Below the pieces are notes generated by a model that searched no databases, was not told the origin of the DNA, and was given only the letters and a program-made list of their open reading frames with translations. Both the position numbers and the translations under genes were made by a program. Below, piece by piece: positions 1 to 7,905 of a stretch of 64,000 nt of DNA (the stretch's first letter is position 1; each line of letters begins with the position of its first letter). This stretch comes from Amycolatopsis orientalis DSM 40040 = KCTC 9412 (GTDB lineage: Bacteria; Actinomycetota; Actinomycetes; Mycobacteriales; Pseudonocardiaceae), in contig NZ_ASJB01000028.1 of the NCBI RefSeq assembly GCF_000478275.1, forward strand, positions 310,001 to 374,000. Reading direction: 5' to 3'.

Positions 1-1017
1 GATCTGCCCGGTGGTCCCGTCGACCGCGACGGCGTCGACCTGGGTCGGCCAGCTCCGTTCGACCTCCGTCACCTGCCAGGGAGTCCCCGGCTTGGCCGGC
101 AGCCCGATCTCCACGGAAGCCGCGTCGATCCCGGCGGCGCGGGCCGAGGCCAGCACCGCGTCCACGCTCTCGGGCCGGGCGGGGGCGGGTGCGGCCGGAG
201 CGTCCCCGTGTCCAGCGTGCCCGGTGTGCCCCGCGTGCTCGCCGCTCCCCGTCACCTTCAGTGCCGGGGTGGCCCAGCCGAGGGATTCACGCAGCGTCGA
301 GACGTTCTCGCCCGCGTACGCCGACCACGTCAGCCCCGTCGCGGAGAGGAACACCGCGCCGAGCAGTACCCACAGACCGATCGTGCCGTGCCTGCGCACC
401 GACTTCCCGCGGGCGGACTCGGTTTTCGCGGCCTTCTCCGCCTTCTCGGTCCGGCGGGCACGGCGACGGCTCACCCATAACACGAGGCCGCCCAGCGCGA
501 CCACCCAGAGCCAGGACGCGGCCAGTTCGCTGTAGAGCCGTCCCGGTTCGCCGAGCAGCAGGTTGCGGTGCAGCTGGTCGAGGACGGTCCGGAACGGCAA
601 GGCGCCGCTGCTGCCGTACGCGACGAGGTCCCCGCGCACCTGGGCGGTGGCGGGGTCGACGAAGATCGCGCGCCGTTCGGACTCACCGAGTCCTGCTTCG
701 TTGAACAGCACCCGGGTCGTGTCGCCCGGCTCGGCGCCGGGCCGGACGGCGGCCAGTTCGCCGCCGGGGTTGGCCGCTTGCGCCGCCTTGACCTGGTCGG
801 CGAGCGAGGCCTGCTTCAGGCCGACGGGCGCCTGAAGCTGGTCGGAGTAGATCCACGACTCCATCTGGGGAGTCGCTGCGTACAGGACGCCGGTCAGCGC
901 CGCGACGAGCACGAACGGCCCGACGAGAACGCCGGCGTAGAAGTGGAGCCGGAGGAACAGCCCGCGCCAGCCGGATGTGCGTGGCGGGCTCGCGGCCTGC
1001 TCGGTTTGTGTTGCCAT
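1..1017 (-). CDS. PepSY domain membrane protein, 3' end beyond the window
   Basis: The ATG at 1017-1015 opens 339 codons without a stop to the window edge, so the C-terminus is missing. The N-terminus has the PepSY-TM pattern: a first membrane helix beginning LHFYAGVLVGPF, an extracytoplasmic stretch with a PepSY-like segment, a second helix near residue 175 (ASWLWVVALGGL), and a third with GLWVLLGAVFLSATGLTW. A histidine-rich loop (EHAGHTGHAGHGD) follows and suggests binding of copper or another metal. Such proteins are usually linked to metal reduction or transport, or to peptidase inhibition. Codon 180 is TTA (480-478), rare in this genome. The next upstream gene on this strand, the small membrane protein ending at 1133, may be functionally linked. 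The family is fairly sure; the substrate is unknown. Confidence 0.85.
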   Translation of the reverse strand, partial: MATQTEQAASPPRTSGWRGLFLRLHFYAGVLVGPFVLVAALTGVLYAATPQMESWIYSDQLQAPVGLKQASLADQVKAAQAANPGGELAAVRPGAEPGDTTRVLFNEAGLGESERRAIFVDPATAQVRGDLVAYGSSGALPFRTVLDQLHRNLLLGEPGRLYSELAASWLWVVALGGLVLWVSRRRARRTEKAEKAAKTESARGKSVRRHGTIGLWVLLGAVFLSATGLTWSAYAGENVSTLRESLGWATPALKVTGSGEHAGHTGHAGHGDAPAAPAPARPESVDAVLASARAAGIDAASVEIGLPAKPGTPWQVTEVERSWPTQVDAVAVDGTTGQI

Positions 1018-1090
1018 GAGGGAACTCCTGAGGCGTCGGTGGGGAGGCGTGCGCCTGCGCCGCGCGCCGGAACGGTCACGGCGCGCGTGC

Positions 1091-1123
1091 TGAACCCTGC
1101 CGGGACATCGGGTCCTGGCAGGG
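1091..1123. terminator. Possible hairpin between two minus-strand genes
   Basis: Inverted arms AACCCTGCC (1091-1099) and GGCAGGGTT (1115-1123) enclose a 15-base loop just past the stop of the membrane protein at 1133, and upstream of the PepSY gene. It could terminate the first gene or be a regulatory site. There is no U-run, so the call is tentative. Confidence 0.35.
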
Positions 1124-1132
1124 TTTCGGGGT

Positions 1133-1678
1133 TCAGGCGAACGACACCGGCGGACCGCGCCGGGAAAGCACGTCCCGCAGGAGCGCCTCACGCGCGGGAT
1201 GCTTCACCGCGAGCGGGACATGGAGCCGCAGCGGCGCCGTCGCGGGCCGCGGCGTGAGACGGCGCGGGAGCACCGCGGCGATCAACGCGGTCAGCGCGAA
1301 CAGCGCGTGCTCGGCGCACGCCAGCACCGTGACCACCACCAGGGTCGCGGCGGCGTGCGCGGCCGTCATGAGCAGGCCGCCACCCGGGGTACCGGCATGT
1401 TCGGAATGCGACTCCCAGGCCAGGTACGCGAGGGAGCCGTGCATCGCCAGCTGTCCGCCCGCCACCAGGCAGAAGAGGACGAACGGACCGCGCCTGCGCC
1501 CCGCGAAGGCGTAGGCCACCCAGCTCAGCAGGGCGACGAGCAGCACGACCACGCCGAGATCCGGGACGCGCCCGCCCGCGCTCAGGTGGGCCCCGGTCGC
1601 CAGGACGCCGGTCAGGACCCCCACGGCCACGCCCCGGAGGCGCCGGACCGGGCCTCGGGTCGGGGTGGGTGTGCGCAC
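1133..1678 (-). CDS. Small multi-helix membrane protein, unknown function
   Basis: 181 residues from a GTG start at 1678. The frame stays open upstream, but that part overlaps the divergent MFS gene and reads as low-complexity arginine/serine sequence. About four or five hydrophobic helices are visible: VAVGVLTGVLATG, LGVVVLLVALLSWVAYAF, FVLFCLVAGGQLAMHG, and a long C-terminal pair beginning LLMTAAHAAATLVVV. Histidines cluster in the loop after the third helix (ESHSEHAG). I recognise no named family. It sits just upstream of the PepSY protein on the same strand, which also has a histidine-rich loop, so a shared metal-related role is a reasonable guess. Confidence 0.7.
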   Translation of the reverse strand: MRTPTPTRGPVRRLRGVAVGVLTGVLATGAHLSAGGRVPDLGVVVLLVALLSWVAYAFAGRRRGPFVLFCLVAGGQLAMHGSLAYLAWESHSEHAGTPGGGLLMTAAHAAATLVVVTVLACAEHALFALTALIAAVLPRRLTPRPATAPLRLHVPLAVKHPAREALLRDVLSRRGPPVSFA

Positions 1679-1737
1679 GGAAGGCAGAGTAGAGCGCGAT
1701 CGCGCCTTCTGTCGCGTCTCACGGGAGAGGACCTGAA

Positions 1738-2943
1738 GTGAAATACGCGTTCGCCCGGCTCTGGACCGGCAACACCGCCTCCGGGCTGGCGACCTGGGCA
1801 CTGCCGTTCATCCTCGGGCTGGCGGTGCTCGAACGGTCGCTCTCGGCCGTCGACCTGGGCATCGTGCTGGCCACCCGGACGGCGGGGTTCCTCGTGGCCG
1901 TCCCGGTGGCCGGAGTCCTCGCCGACCGGCACTCCCGCCGTCAGGTCGTGCTCTGGGCCGGCCTCGTCGCGGGTCTGGCCACTCCCCTGATCGCGGCCGG
2001 GATGGGCCGGTCCGTTCCGCTGATGGCCACCGCGGCCGCCGTCGTCGGGATCGGCCAGGGCGCGTGCCGCCCGGCGTTCCAGGCCCTGACCGCCGAAGTG
2101 ATCGCCGAGGACCGGCGTCAGCGGGCCAACGCGGCGATGACCCTGGCCGTGCGGGTCACGACGCTGGTCGCGCCCGGTCTCACCGCGCTGCTCGCCGTCG
2201 TCGCCTCGACCCCGGTCCTCGTCATCGGCACCGCCGTGCTGTGGCTGGCCGCGGCGCTGATCCCGCCCCGCGGCACCTTCACGCCGGTCCCTGCCGCCAC
2301 CAAGAGCCGCTTCGTCGGCGATTTCGCCGACGGGCTCCGTGAGGCTCGCCGTCACCCCTGGTTCCTGGCCGGGCTCGGCGCGCTGACGGCCGTGATCGCG
2401 ACCGGCTACTCGGCCACTGGTGTCGTGCTGCCCCTGGTCAGCCGCGACCGGTACGACACCGAAGCCGTCCTGGCCGGCGGGCTGACCGCGTACACGGTCG
2501 GCGCGCTCGTGGGCGCCGTCGTCATCGCGCGCTGGCGACCGCGGCGGCAGGGCTGGGCGGCGCTGATCGGGCTCGGCTGCTACGGCTTCGCGCCACTGAG
2601 CCTGCTGCTGCCGGTGCACCCGGCGTTCGTCATCGCCGCGTACGCCGTCGCGGGGCTGGGCATCGAACTGTTCAACGTCCCGTGGTTCACCGCGACCCAG
2701 CGGGAGGTCGAGCCGGGGAAGCTCGCCCGGGTGTCCTCTTTGGACTTCCTGTTCTCCTACGGCCTGGCCCCCGCCGGACTGGCGTTCATCGCGCCCGCGA
2801 TCGGCGAGTTCGGCGCGGTACCGGTGCTGGCGGTGTGCACGGTGGTCTGTTTCGCCGCACCGGCCGCCGCGGCACTCGTTCCGTCGTCGCGTGACTTCCG
2901 GGTGACACGGGTTCCCGCCGCACCGGTCAACGGCCGGTCGTGA
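1738..2943 (+). CDS. MFS transporter
   Basis: 401 residues starting at a GTG, with GGGAGAGG about nine bases upstream. It shows the twelve-helix major facilitator pattern, with the typical first-half motif as GVLADRHSRRQVV near residues 60-72. The sequence resembles drug or siderophore exporters of the EntS/MFS_3 type. The promoter region is shared with the divergent membrane-protein gene. The substrate cannot be read from sequence. The last codon overlaps the start of a promoter-like block (2940-2995) that also occurs upstream of the aldo/keto reductase region. Confidence 0.9.
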   Translation: MKYAFARLWTGNTASGLATWALPFILGLAVLERSLSAVDLGIVLATRTAGFLVAVPVAGVLADRHSRRQVVLWAGLVAGLATPLIAAGMGRSVPLMATAAAVVGIGQGACRPAFQALTAEVIAEDRRQRANAAMTLAVRVTTLVAPGLTALLAVVASTPVLVIGTAVLWLAAALIPPRGTFTPVPAATKSRFVGDFADGLREARRHPWFLAGLGALTAVIATGYSATGVVLPLVSRDRYDTEAVLAGGLTAYTVGALVGAVVIARWRPRRQGWAALIGLGCYGFAPLSLLLPVHPAFVIAAYAVAGLGIELFNVPWFTATQREVEPGKLARVSSLDFLFSYGLAPAGLAFIAPAIGEFGAVPVLAVCTVVCFAAPAAAALVPSSRDFRVTRVPAAPVNGRS

Positions 2944-2995
2944 CGTACAGGAATGACGTCATCCGACGGTCGCCGCGGTCAGCGCCGGATTCCTA
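2940..2995 (+). promoter_or_regulatory. Promoter-like block, copy 1 of 2
   Basis: Four elements have the same spacing here and in the copy at 8888-8943: GTGACGTACA (offset 0), ATGACGTC (13), TCCGACGG (22) and TCCTA (51). The ATGACGTCAT at 2953-2962 is a perfect palindrome. The constant spacing suggests a regulator site followed by a -10-like TCCTA. It now faces only a fragment of an ohr gene. Confidence 0.5.
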
Positions 2996-2999
2996 AGGC

Positions 3000-3163
3000 C
3001 TTCGGCGGCTCCGGCGACGGCACGAACCCCGGGCAACTGTTCGCCGCCGGCTGGGCGTCGTGCTTCGTCGGCGCCGTTCGCCGGGTCGCGGGCGTCAAGA
3101 AGGTGAAGGTGGACGACGCGGGGGAACATCGAGGTCACGCTGGACGCGACGGTCGCGTGAGGT
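3000..3163 (+). pseudogene. Remnant of an organic hydroperoxide resistance (Ohr/OsmC) gene
   Basis: The reading frame gives AFGGSGDGTNPGQLFAAGWA, then SCFVGAVRRVAG and KKVKVDDA. This closely matches the segment around the first catalytic cysteine of Ohr/OsmC peroxidases (usual form NPEQLFAAGYAACF). One frameshift later the Ohr-like phrase NIEVTLDATVA appears, then a stop. The N-terminal strand region and the second half with the other catalytic cysteine are absent. Intact Ohr is about 140 residues and only about 50 remain, so this is a decayed, non-functional fragment. The open frame beginning at 2953 is mostly promoter block plus this fragment. Confidence 0.75.
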
Positions 3164-3169
3164 GCCCGG

Positions 3170-3215
3170 CTCGTGAGTGGTAAAGACGGTTCTAACCGTC
3201 TTTACCACTCACGAG
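3170..3215. repeat. 46-bp perfect palindrome, copy 1
   Basis: Two perfect 22-bp arms (3170-3191 and 3194-3215) flank a 2-bp centre, CT. The left arm starts CTCGTGAGTGGTAAAGAC. A second copy at 28975-29020 differs by one A/T change in each arm, so pairing is kept. Here it covers the last seven codons and the stop of the LuxR gene on the minus strand, and could act as its terminator. Confidence 0.9.
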
Positions 3216-5903
3216 ACCCAGGGCTCCCTTGAGTTCCGCCCTCGAACTCACGCCCAGCTTCGGGAAGATCCGGTGCAGATGCGTGCCGACCGTCCGGTGG
3301 GACAGGTAGAGCCGCTGCCCGATCTCCCGGTTCGTCAGCCCTTCCGCGGCCAGGTGCACGATGCTCAGCTCGTGCGGGGTCAGCTTCTCGCGCGCGTCGG
3401 GGCCGCGGTTGGGGCTGGACTCCCCCGCGCTTCGCAGCTCACGGCGCGCGCGTTCGGCCCACGCGGTCATGCCGAGCGCGTCGAACGTCTCCCGCGCGGT
3501 GCGCAGATGCGCCCGCGAGTCCACCGCGCGCCGCTGCCGCCGCAGCCACTCGCCGTAGGCCAGGTGCAGCCGCCCGCGTTCGGCGGGCCAGCCGTCCAGC
3601 TCCGCCCCCAGCGCGGTCGCGAACAGTTCGTCGCTCGGTTCGAGGACGGCACGGGCGTACCGCAAGCCGATGTGCAGGGCGGGCGCCGGGGTGATCAGGG
3701 CGAGCCGTTCCATCTCCGCGACGATCTCGCGCAGGGCCTCGACCTGTCCTGCCCGGATCGCGACCTCGGTGAGCTCCGCGACGAAGTAGACGCGCAGTGC
3801 CGGCTGGCAGGCGGGATCGGCGGGATCGAAGAGGCGCCGCAGGTCGGCGAACGCGTCGTCGAAGCGGCCCTCGCTCGACGCGGCGATCCCCCTGGCGAGC
3901 CGCACGGTCGCCAGTACCGGCCGGGCACCGGCGGCGAGCGCGGTCCGTTCGGCCTCGTCGGCCAGCGTTCTGGCCTGTTTGTGCTCGCCCCGCAGCGCGG
4001 CGATCTCGGCCTGGACCGCGGTGGCGAAGCCGTACATGAACGGCTGCCCGGTCTCCCTGGCGAATTTGGCCGCTTCCGCCGCGACCGGCACGGCCCCGGC
4101 GAGATCCCCGAGCCGGACCCTGCTCCACGCCTGGACCGCCAAGGCCCGCGGCAGCAGCCCGAGCCTGCCTTGCGCCCGCAGTCCGGGTGCCGCGGCCGCG
4201 GAGAACCGGGCGGCCAGATCGACCGCGCCGACCTGCAGGGCCGCACTGCCGAGAAAGCGGTCGACCTCGGGGTCGGCACCGGTCCCGGCGGCGAGCGCAC
4301 GCAGCCCGGCGAGCACCTCCCCGGCCCGCTCGAACGGCGCCACGTAGGCGGCGACCGCGACCAGGCGCGGGTCCGAGTTCTCCACCGGGAGACGGTCCGC
4401 GACGGCCAGCAGGGTCCGCCGGGTGTCGGCGCCGGGTTCGGTCCAGAAGCACCGCATGGCGGCACCCCACAGCACGCGCATCGCCGGATCCGGCTGCCCG
4501 TCCTGCGCGACCGACTCGGCCAGCCGGGCCAGTTCCGCGATCCGCGAGCGGTCCTCGCGGACGCCGTCCTCGAACCCGCTGAGCAACCAGCTCGCCGTCG
4601 CCCGTTGCCGGGGCGTGAGTTCTCCGGCGCGGGCCTCCAGGACGAGCCGTTCCGCCGTCTCACGGCCGCCGGATTCCACGGCCAGCTCGGCCGCGCGCAG
4701 CAACCGGTCCGCCCGGCGCTCCGGATCGACGCTCATCAGGGCCGCTCGCTCCAGCGCGGCGACGGCGGCCGTCGCTCCGCCGCGGTGCCGCGCGCGGTCG
4801 GCGGCGTTCTCCAGTTCCCGTGCGACGTCTTCGTCGGCGCCGGTCGCGGCGGCGGCCAGGTGCCAGGCACGGCGATCCGGCTGCTCGCGGAAGACCTCGG
4901 CGAGGCTCAGGTGCGCGCGCCGCCGTTCCTCGGCCGGTACCGAAGCGGGAATGGCCGAGCGCATCAGCGGATGCCGGAACGAGACAGCGCTGGCTTCGAA
5001 GTCGATCAGGCGGGCCTCGGCGGCGGGTGCCAGCGCCGACGGCTCGACGTCCTCGCCCAGTAGCGCGCCCGCCGCCGCGAGTGTCCCGGCGAGCGAGCCG
5101 GTCTCGCTGAGCGCGGCGACCAGCAAGGTCGTGCGGGCGGGCTCGGGCAGGGCGGTGAACCGGGCACCGAACGTGCGCTCGAGCCGCTGGGTCAGCGGCA
5201 GCACGGGATCCGATGCCCTGGTCACGGCCGACGGCAACTCGGTCAGGGCCAGTGGATTGCCGTCGGCTTCGGCGAGGATCCGGGAGCGGACCGGCGAGGC
5301 GAGCCCGGGGGCGACGGAGTCGAGCAGCTCCGCCGCCACCTCTCCGGGGAGGCGTTCCAGGTCCATTGAGGACAGTCCCGCGTCACACAGGGGCGACGGC
5401 ACCCCGTCCCGGACGGTCGCGATCAGGACGATCGGTTCCGTCTCGATCCGCCTCGCCACGAACGCGAGCACGTCGGCGCTCTCGCGGTCCATCCAATGGA
5501 CGTCGTCGGCGACGATCAGCAGCGGTTTGGCCGCCGCCTCCTCCGAAAGCAGCGTCAGCGCGGCGAGCCCGGCGAGGTACGCGTTCGGCTCGGCCGCTTC
5601 GGCCAGCCCCAGCGCCGCCCAGAGCGCGGAACGCAGCGGCGCGGGCAGGGTGTCGGCACCGGCCCGGACTGGATGGAGCAGCTGGTGGAGAGCGGCGTAC
5701 GGGAAGTTCCGTTCGGCCTCGACACCGGTCGCGCGCAGCACGCGCACTCCCCCGAGCGTCGCCGCGGCGACGACCTCCGCGACGAGAGCCGACTTCCCGG
5801 CGCCGGGTTCGCCCTGGATGAGCACACCGCCGCAGCCCGCGGCGGGACCGTCGACGAGCTCACTCAGGTCCTTCAGCTCGGCATCCCGTCCGAAAAGCGG
5901 CAT
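3192..5903 (-). CDS. LuxR-family transcriptional regulator, LAL type
   Basis: 903 residues in the classic large ATP-binding LuxR (LAL) arrangement. An N-terminal AAA-type ATPase has Walker A GEPGAGKS at residues 31-38 and a Walker B region LLIVADDVHWMD near 130. A long helical, TPR-like middle follows, and a LuxR/GerE helix-turn-helix lies at about 841-895 (LTPHELSIVHLAAEGLTNREI). Such regulators activate catabolic or secondary-metabolism operons in response to a small ligand. The last seven residues (LVSGKDG) and the TAG stop come from the palindromic element at 3170-3215, so the C-terminal tail is probably an acquired end. It transcribes away from the tannase-like remnant. Confidence 0.95.
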   Translation of the reverse strand: MPLFGRDAELKDLSELVDGPAAGCGGVLIQGEPGAGKSALVAEVVAAATLGGVRVLRATGVEAERNFPYAALHQLLHPVRAGADTLPAPLRSALWAALGLAEAAEPNAYLAGLAALTLLSEEAAAKPLLIVADDVHWMDRESADVLAFVARRIETEPIVLIATVRDGVPSPLCDAGLSSMDLERLPGEVAAELLDSVAPGLASPVRSRILAEADGNPLALTELPSAVTRASDPVLPLTQRLERTFGARFTALPEPARTTLLVAALSETGSLAGTLAAAGALLGEDVEPSALAPAAEARLIDFEASAVSFRHPLMRSAIPASVPAEERRRAHLSLAEVFREQPDRRAWHLAAAATGADEDVARELENAADRARHRGGATAAVAALERAALMSVDPERRADRLLRAAELAVESGGRETAERLVLEARAGELTPRQRATASWLLSGFEDGVREDRSRIAELARLAESVAQDGQPDPAMRVLWGAAMRCFWTEPGADTRRTLLAVADRLPVENSDPRLVAVAAYVAPFERAGEVLAGLRALAAGTGADPEVDRFLGSAALQVGAVDLAARFSAAAAPGLRAQGRLGLLPRALAVQAWSRVRLGDLAGAVPVAAEAAKFARETGQPFMYGFATAVQAEIAALRGEHKQARTLADEAERTALAAGARPVLATVRLARGIAASSEGRFDDAFADLRRLFDPADPACQPALRVYFVAELTEVAIRAGQVEALREIVAEMERLALITPAPALHIGLRYARAVLEPSDELFATALGAELDGWPAERGRLHLAYGEWLRRQRRAVDSRAHLRTARETFDALGMTAWAERARRELRSAGESSPNRGPDAREKLTPHELSIVHLAAEGLTNREIGQRLYLSHRTVGTHLHRIFPKLGVSSRAELKGALGLVSGKDG

Positions 5904-6039
5904 GGTGGCGCATTCCTCCCCCGGCCATGGGCGGCCGCCCGTCCGACGATACCCAAACGGTCCGATCTGGACCGGTGATGGTGGCGGCGTCCACAGGATG
6001 TAGACGGCGTGTCAACACGACCGGCCTAGCTTCGGGAAA

Positions 6040-6281
6040 GTGATGAGACGCAAGAAGTTGTTCCTGGCGGCGGCACCGCTGGCCGCCCGGTGCTGTTCCG
6101 CCAGTCGGTGCGGGAATACGACGACGTCATCGGGACGTCGGACCCGGATCTGTCGGACTTCCGCCGGGCGGCACGCTGCGGTACCGCCACGTACCGCGGT
6201 CACGGTGATCCCGCGGTGGCGTCGAGCTATCGCTGCACCGGCCGCCCCCACCGGTACGACGGGCACTTCCTCATACTGTGA
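6040..6281 (+). pseudogene. Remnant of a tannase/feruloyl esterase-like gene
   Basis: An ATG-led frame encodes a signal-peptide-like start (MRRKKLFLAAAPLAA). After a frameshift the sequence reads REYDDVIGTSDPDLSDFRRA and then ATYRGHGDPAVASSYRCT before a TGA. The first phrase matches the conserved YDDxxGTxDPDLSxFRxAGG stretch of tannase/feruloyl esterase proteins, and the second resembles their extreme C-terminus. The family is normally about 500 residues, so most of the protein, including the catalytic core, has been deleted. Recognition is by memory of family motifs, hence moderate confidence. Confidence 0.55.
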
Positions 6282-6564
6282 GAAGTTCCGGCGTTCCCTT
6301 TGCCATACCCCTCAAAAGTACGGTATTGACGACAGTGGACATCGCGACCGGCCGAATCGGACACGTCCGCGCCGCCCTGGTCCACGGCGCCTGAAACCCT
6401 TGCACCGCAACGAAACCACCGGCCCGTCCGGCAGGACCGGCCGCCATATCGCGCTGCGCTCAGCCCGGCCGATATGACCCAAATGGTATGTACCAGTCGC
6501 GTGATCCGCCTCGTACGGTCGGGATCGACTCTCCCTCCCCGCCCGTTTCGAGGAAAGCGTTGAC
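6282..6564. other. Gene-free stretch upstream of the protease
   Basis: This is what remains of the 5904-6564 gap after the tannase-like remnant. No open frame with family resemblance and no strong inverted repeat was seen. It presumably holds the promoter of the protease at 6565. Confidence 0.4.
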
Positions 6565-7905
6565 ATGAACAGAAAGATCCTCGCCGCCACAGCCGCGGCC
6601 ATCACCGGGGCAGGCTTGATCACCGCCATCGCCCTCACGCCCAGCGCGAGCGCCGGTCAGCAAGCCTCCGCCGGCGACCAGGCCCAGTCCGAAATGCTGG
6701 CCGCGATGTCCCGCGATCTGAAGATCAGCCCCGAACAGGCCAAGATCCGGCTCGCGAGCGAGCAGCGCGCCGCGATCGCCGACAACACGCTGAAGAAGCA
6801 GCTCGGCATGTCGTACGCCGGGTCGTGGCTGGACGCCACCGGGACCGCGCTGACCGTGGCCGTCACCGACGCCGCCCAGGCCGACCTGGTGCGCGCCGCG
6901 GGCGCCACCCCGAAGACCGTCGCCCGCAGCGCCGCCGATCTCGACGCGGCGAAACTGCGGCTGGACGCCAAGTCCACCAAGGCACCGAAGACCGTGCCCG
7001 GCTGGTACACCGACGTCGTCACCAACTCGATCGTCGTACTGGCCAACGCCGGTGGCGAGGCCGCCGCGAAGGCGTGGGCCGCGGAGTCCGGTGTGCAGGC
7101 CGATCTGGTGCGCGTCGAGACCAGCACGGAGAAGCCGCGGGCGCTGATCGACATCATCGGCGGCAACGCCTACACCTTCGGCTCGGGCCGCTGCTCCATC
7201 GGTTTCCCGGTCGAGGGCGGATTCGTGACCGCCGGCCACTGTGGCACCACGGGCACGCGGACCTCGAACCCCAGCGGGACCGTCGCCGGCTCCAGCTTCC
7301 CCGGCAACGACTACGCCTGGGTCCGCGCCGACGCCGGCAACACCCCGCGCGCGCTGGTCAACCGCTACCCCGGCACCGTGCCGGTGGCCGGTTCGACCGA
7401 GGCCGCGGTGAACTCGTCGGTCTGCCGTTCCGGCTCCACCACGGGCTGGCACTGCGGCACGATCCTGCAGAAGAACACCTCGGTCACCTACCCCGAGGGC
7501 ACCATCACCGGCCTGACCCGGACCAACGTCTGCGCCGAACCCGGTGACTCGGGCGGTTCGTGGATCACCGGCGACCAGGCGCAGGGCGTCACCTCGGGTG
7601 GCTCCGGCAACTGCACCTCCGGCGGCACCATCTACTTCCAGCCGGTCAACGAGATCCTGGGCGTCTACAACCTGCGCCTGATGGTCACCGGCACCCCGCC
7701 GTCCAGCACGACCACCACGCCGACCACCACCCCGACCAGCCCGACGACCTCGAACCCGCCGGGCGGCACCTGGGCGCCGTACACCTACTACGGCTCCGGC
7801 GCGACCGCCACCTACGGCGGCAGCACCTACCGGGTCATCCAGCCGCACACCTCCATGCCCGGCTGGGAACCGCCGAACGTGCCGGCGCTTTGGGAACTCG
7901 CCTGA
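6565..7905 (+). CDS. Secreted serine protease (S1, streptogrisin-like) with C-terminal CBM5/12-type module
   Basis: 446 residues: signal peptide (about 1-30), alpha-lytic-type propeptide (about 40-197), and a mature chymotrypsin-fold protease starting near IIGGNAYTFGSG (198). The catalytic triad is visible as His225 (TAGHCG), Asp249 (GNDYAW) and Ser329 (EPGDSGGSW). Paired cysteines at 210/226 and in the later CRSG/WHCG segments match streptogrisins. A Thr/Ser/Pro linker (about 377-402) leads to a 44-residue aromatic module (WAPYTYYGSGATATYGGSTY) like the chitin-binding CBM5/12 domain, as in streptogrisin C. It is predicted to be exported, self-processed and held on chitin or cell-wall glycan. 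A perfect hairpin terminator follows at 7912. Confidence 0.93.
   Translation: MNRKILAATAAAITGAGLITAIALTPSASAGQQASAGDQAQSEMLAAMSRDLKISPEQAKIRLASEQRAAIADNTLKKQLGMSYAGSWLDATGTALTVAVTDAAQADLVRAAGATPKTVARSAADLDAAKLRLDAKSTKAPKTVPGWYTDVVTNSIVVLANAGGEAAAKAWAAESGVQADLVRVETSTEKPRALIDIIGGNAYTFGSGRCSIGFPVEGGFVTAGHCGTTGTRTSNPSGTVAGSSFPGNDYAWVRADAGNTPRALVNRYPGTVPVAGSTEAAVNSSVCRSGSTTGWHCGTILQKNTSVTYPEGTITGLTRTNVCAEPGDSGGSWITGDQAQGVTSGGSGNCTSGGTIYFQPVNEILGVYNLRLMVTGTPPSSTTTTPTTTPTSPTTSNPPGGTWAPYTYYGSGATATYGGSTYRVIQPHTSMPGWEPPNVPALWELA

Noticed and set aside
2953-3183. Intact 76-residue gene
   Set aside because: The frame is promoter block plus an Ohr fragment that goes out of frame; not a complete protein.
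3177-5063. 628-codon open frame opposite the LuxR gene
   Set aside because: It is antisense to a clear LAL regulator; arginine/glycine/proline-rich composition without motifs is typical of high-GC shadow frames.
5973-6040. Third copy of the promoter-like block before the tannase remnant
   Set aside because: A CCTAGC is near the expected -10 position, but ATGACGTC and TCCGACGG are not found at the fixed offsets.
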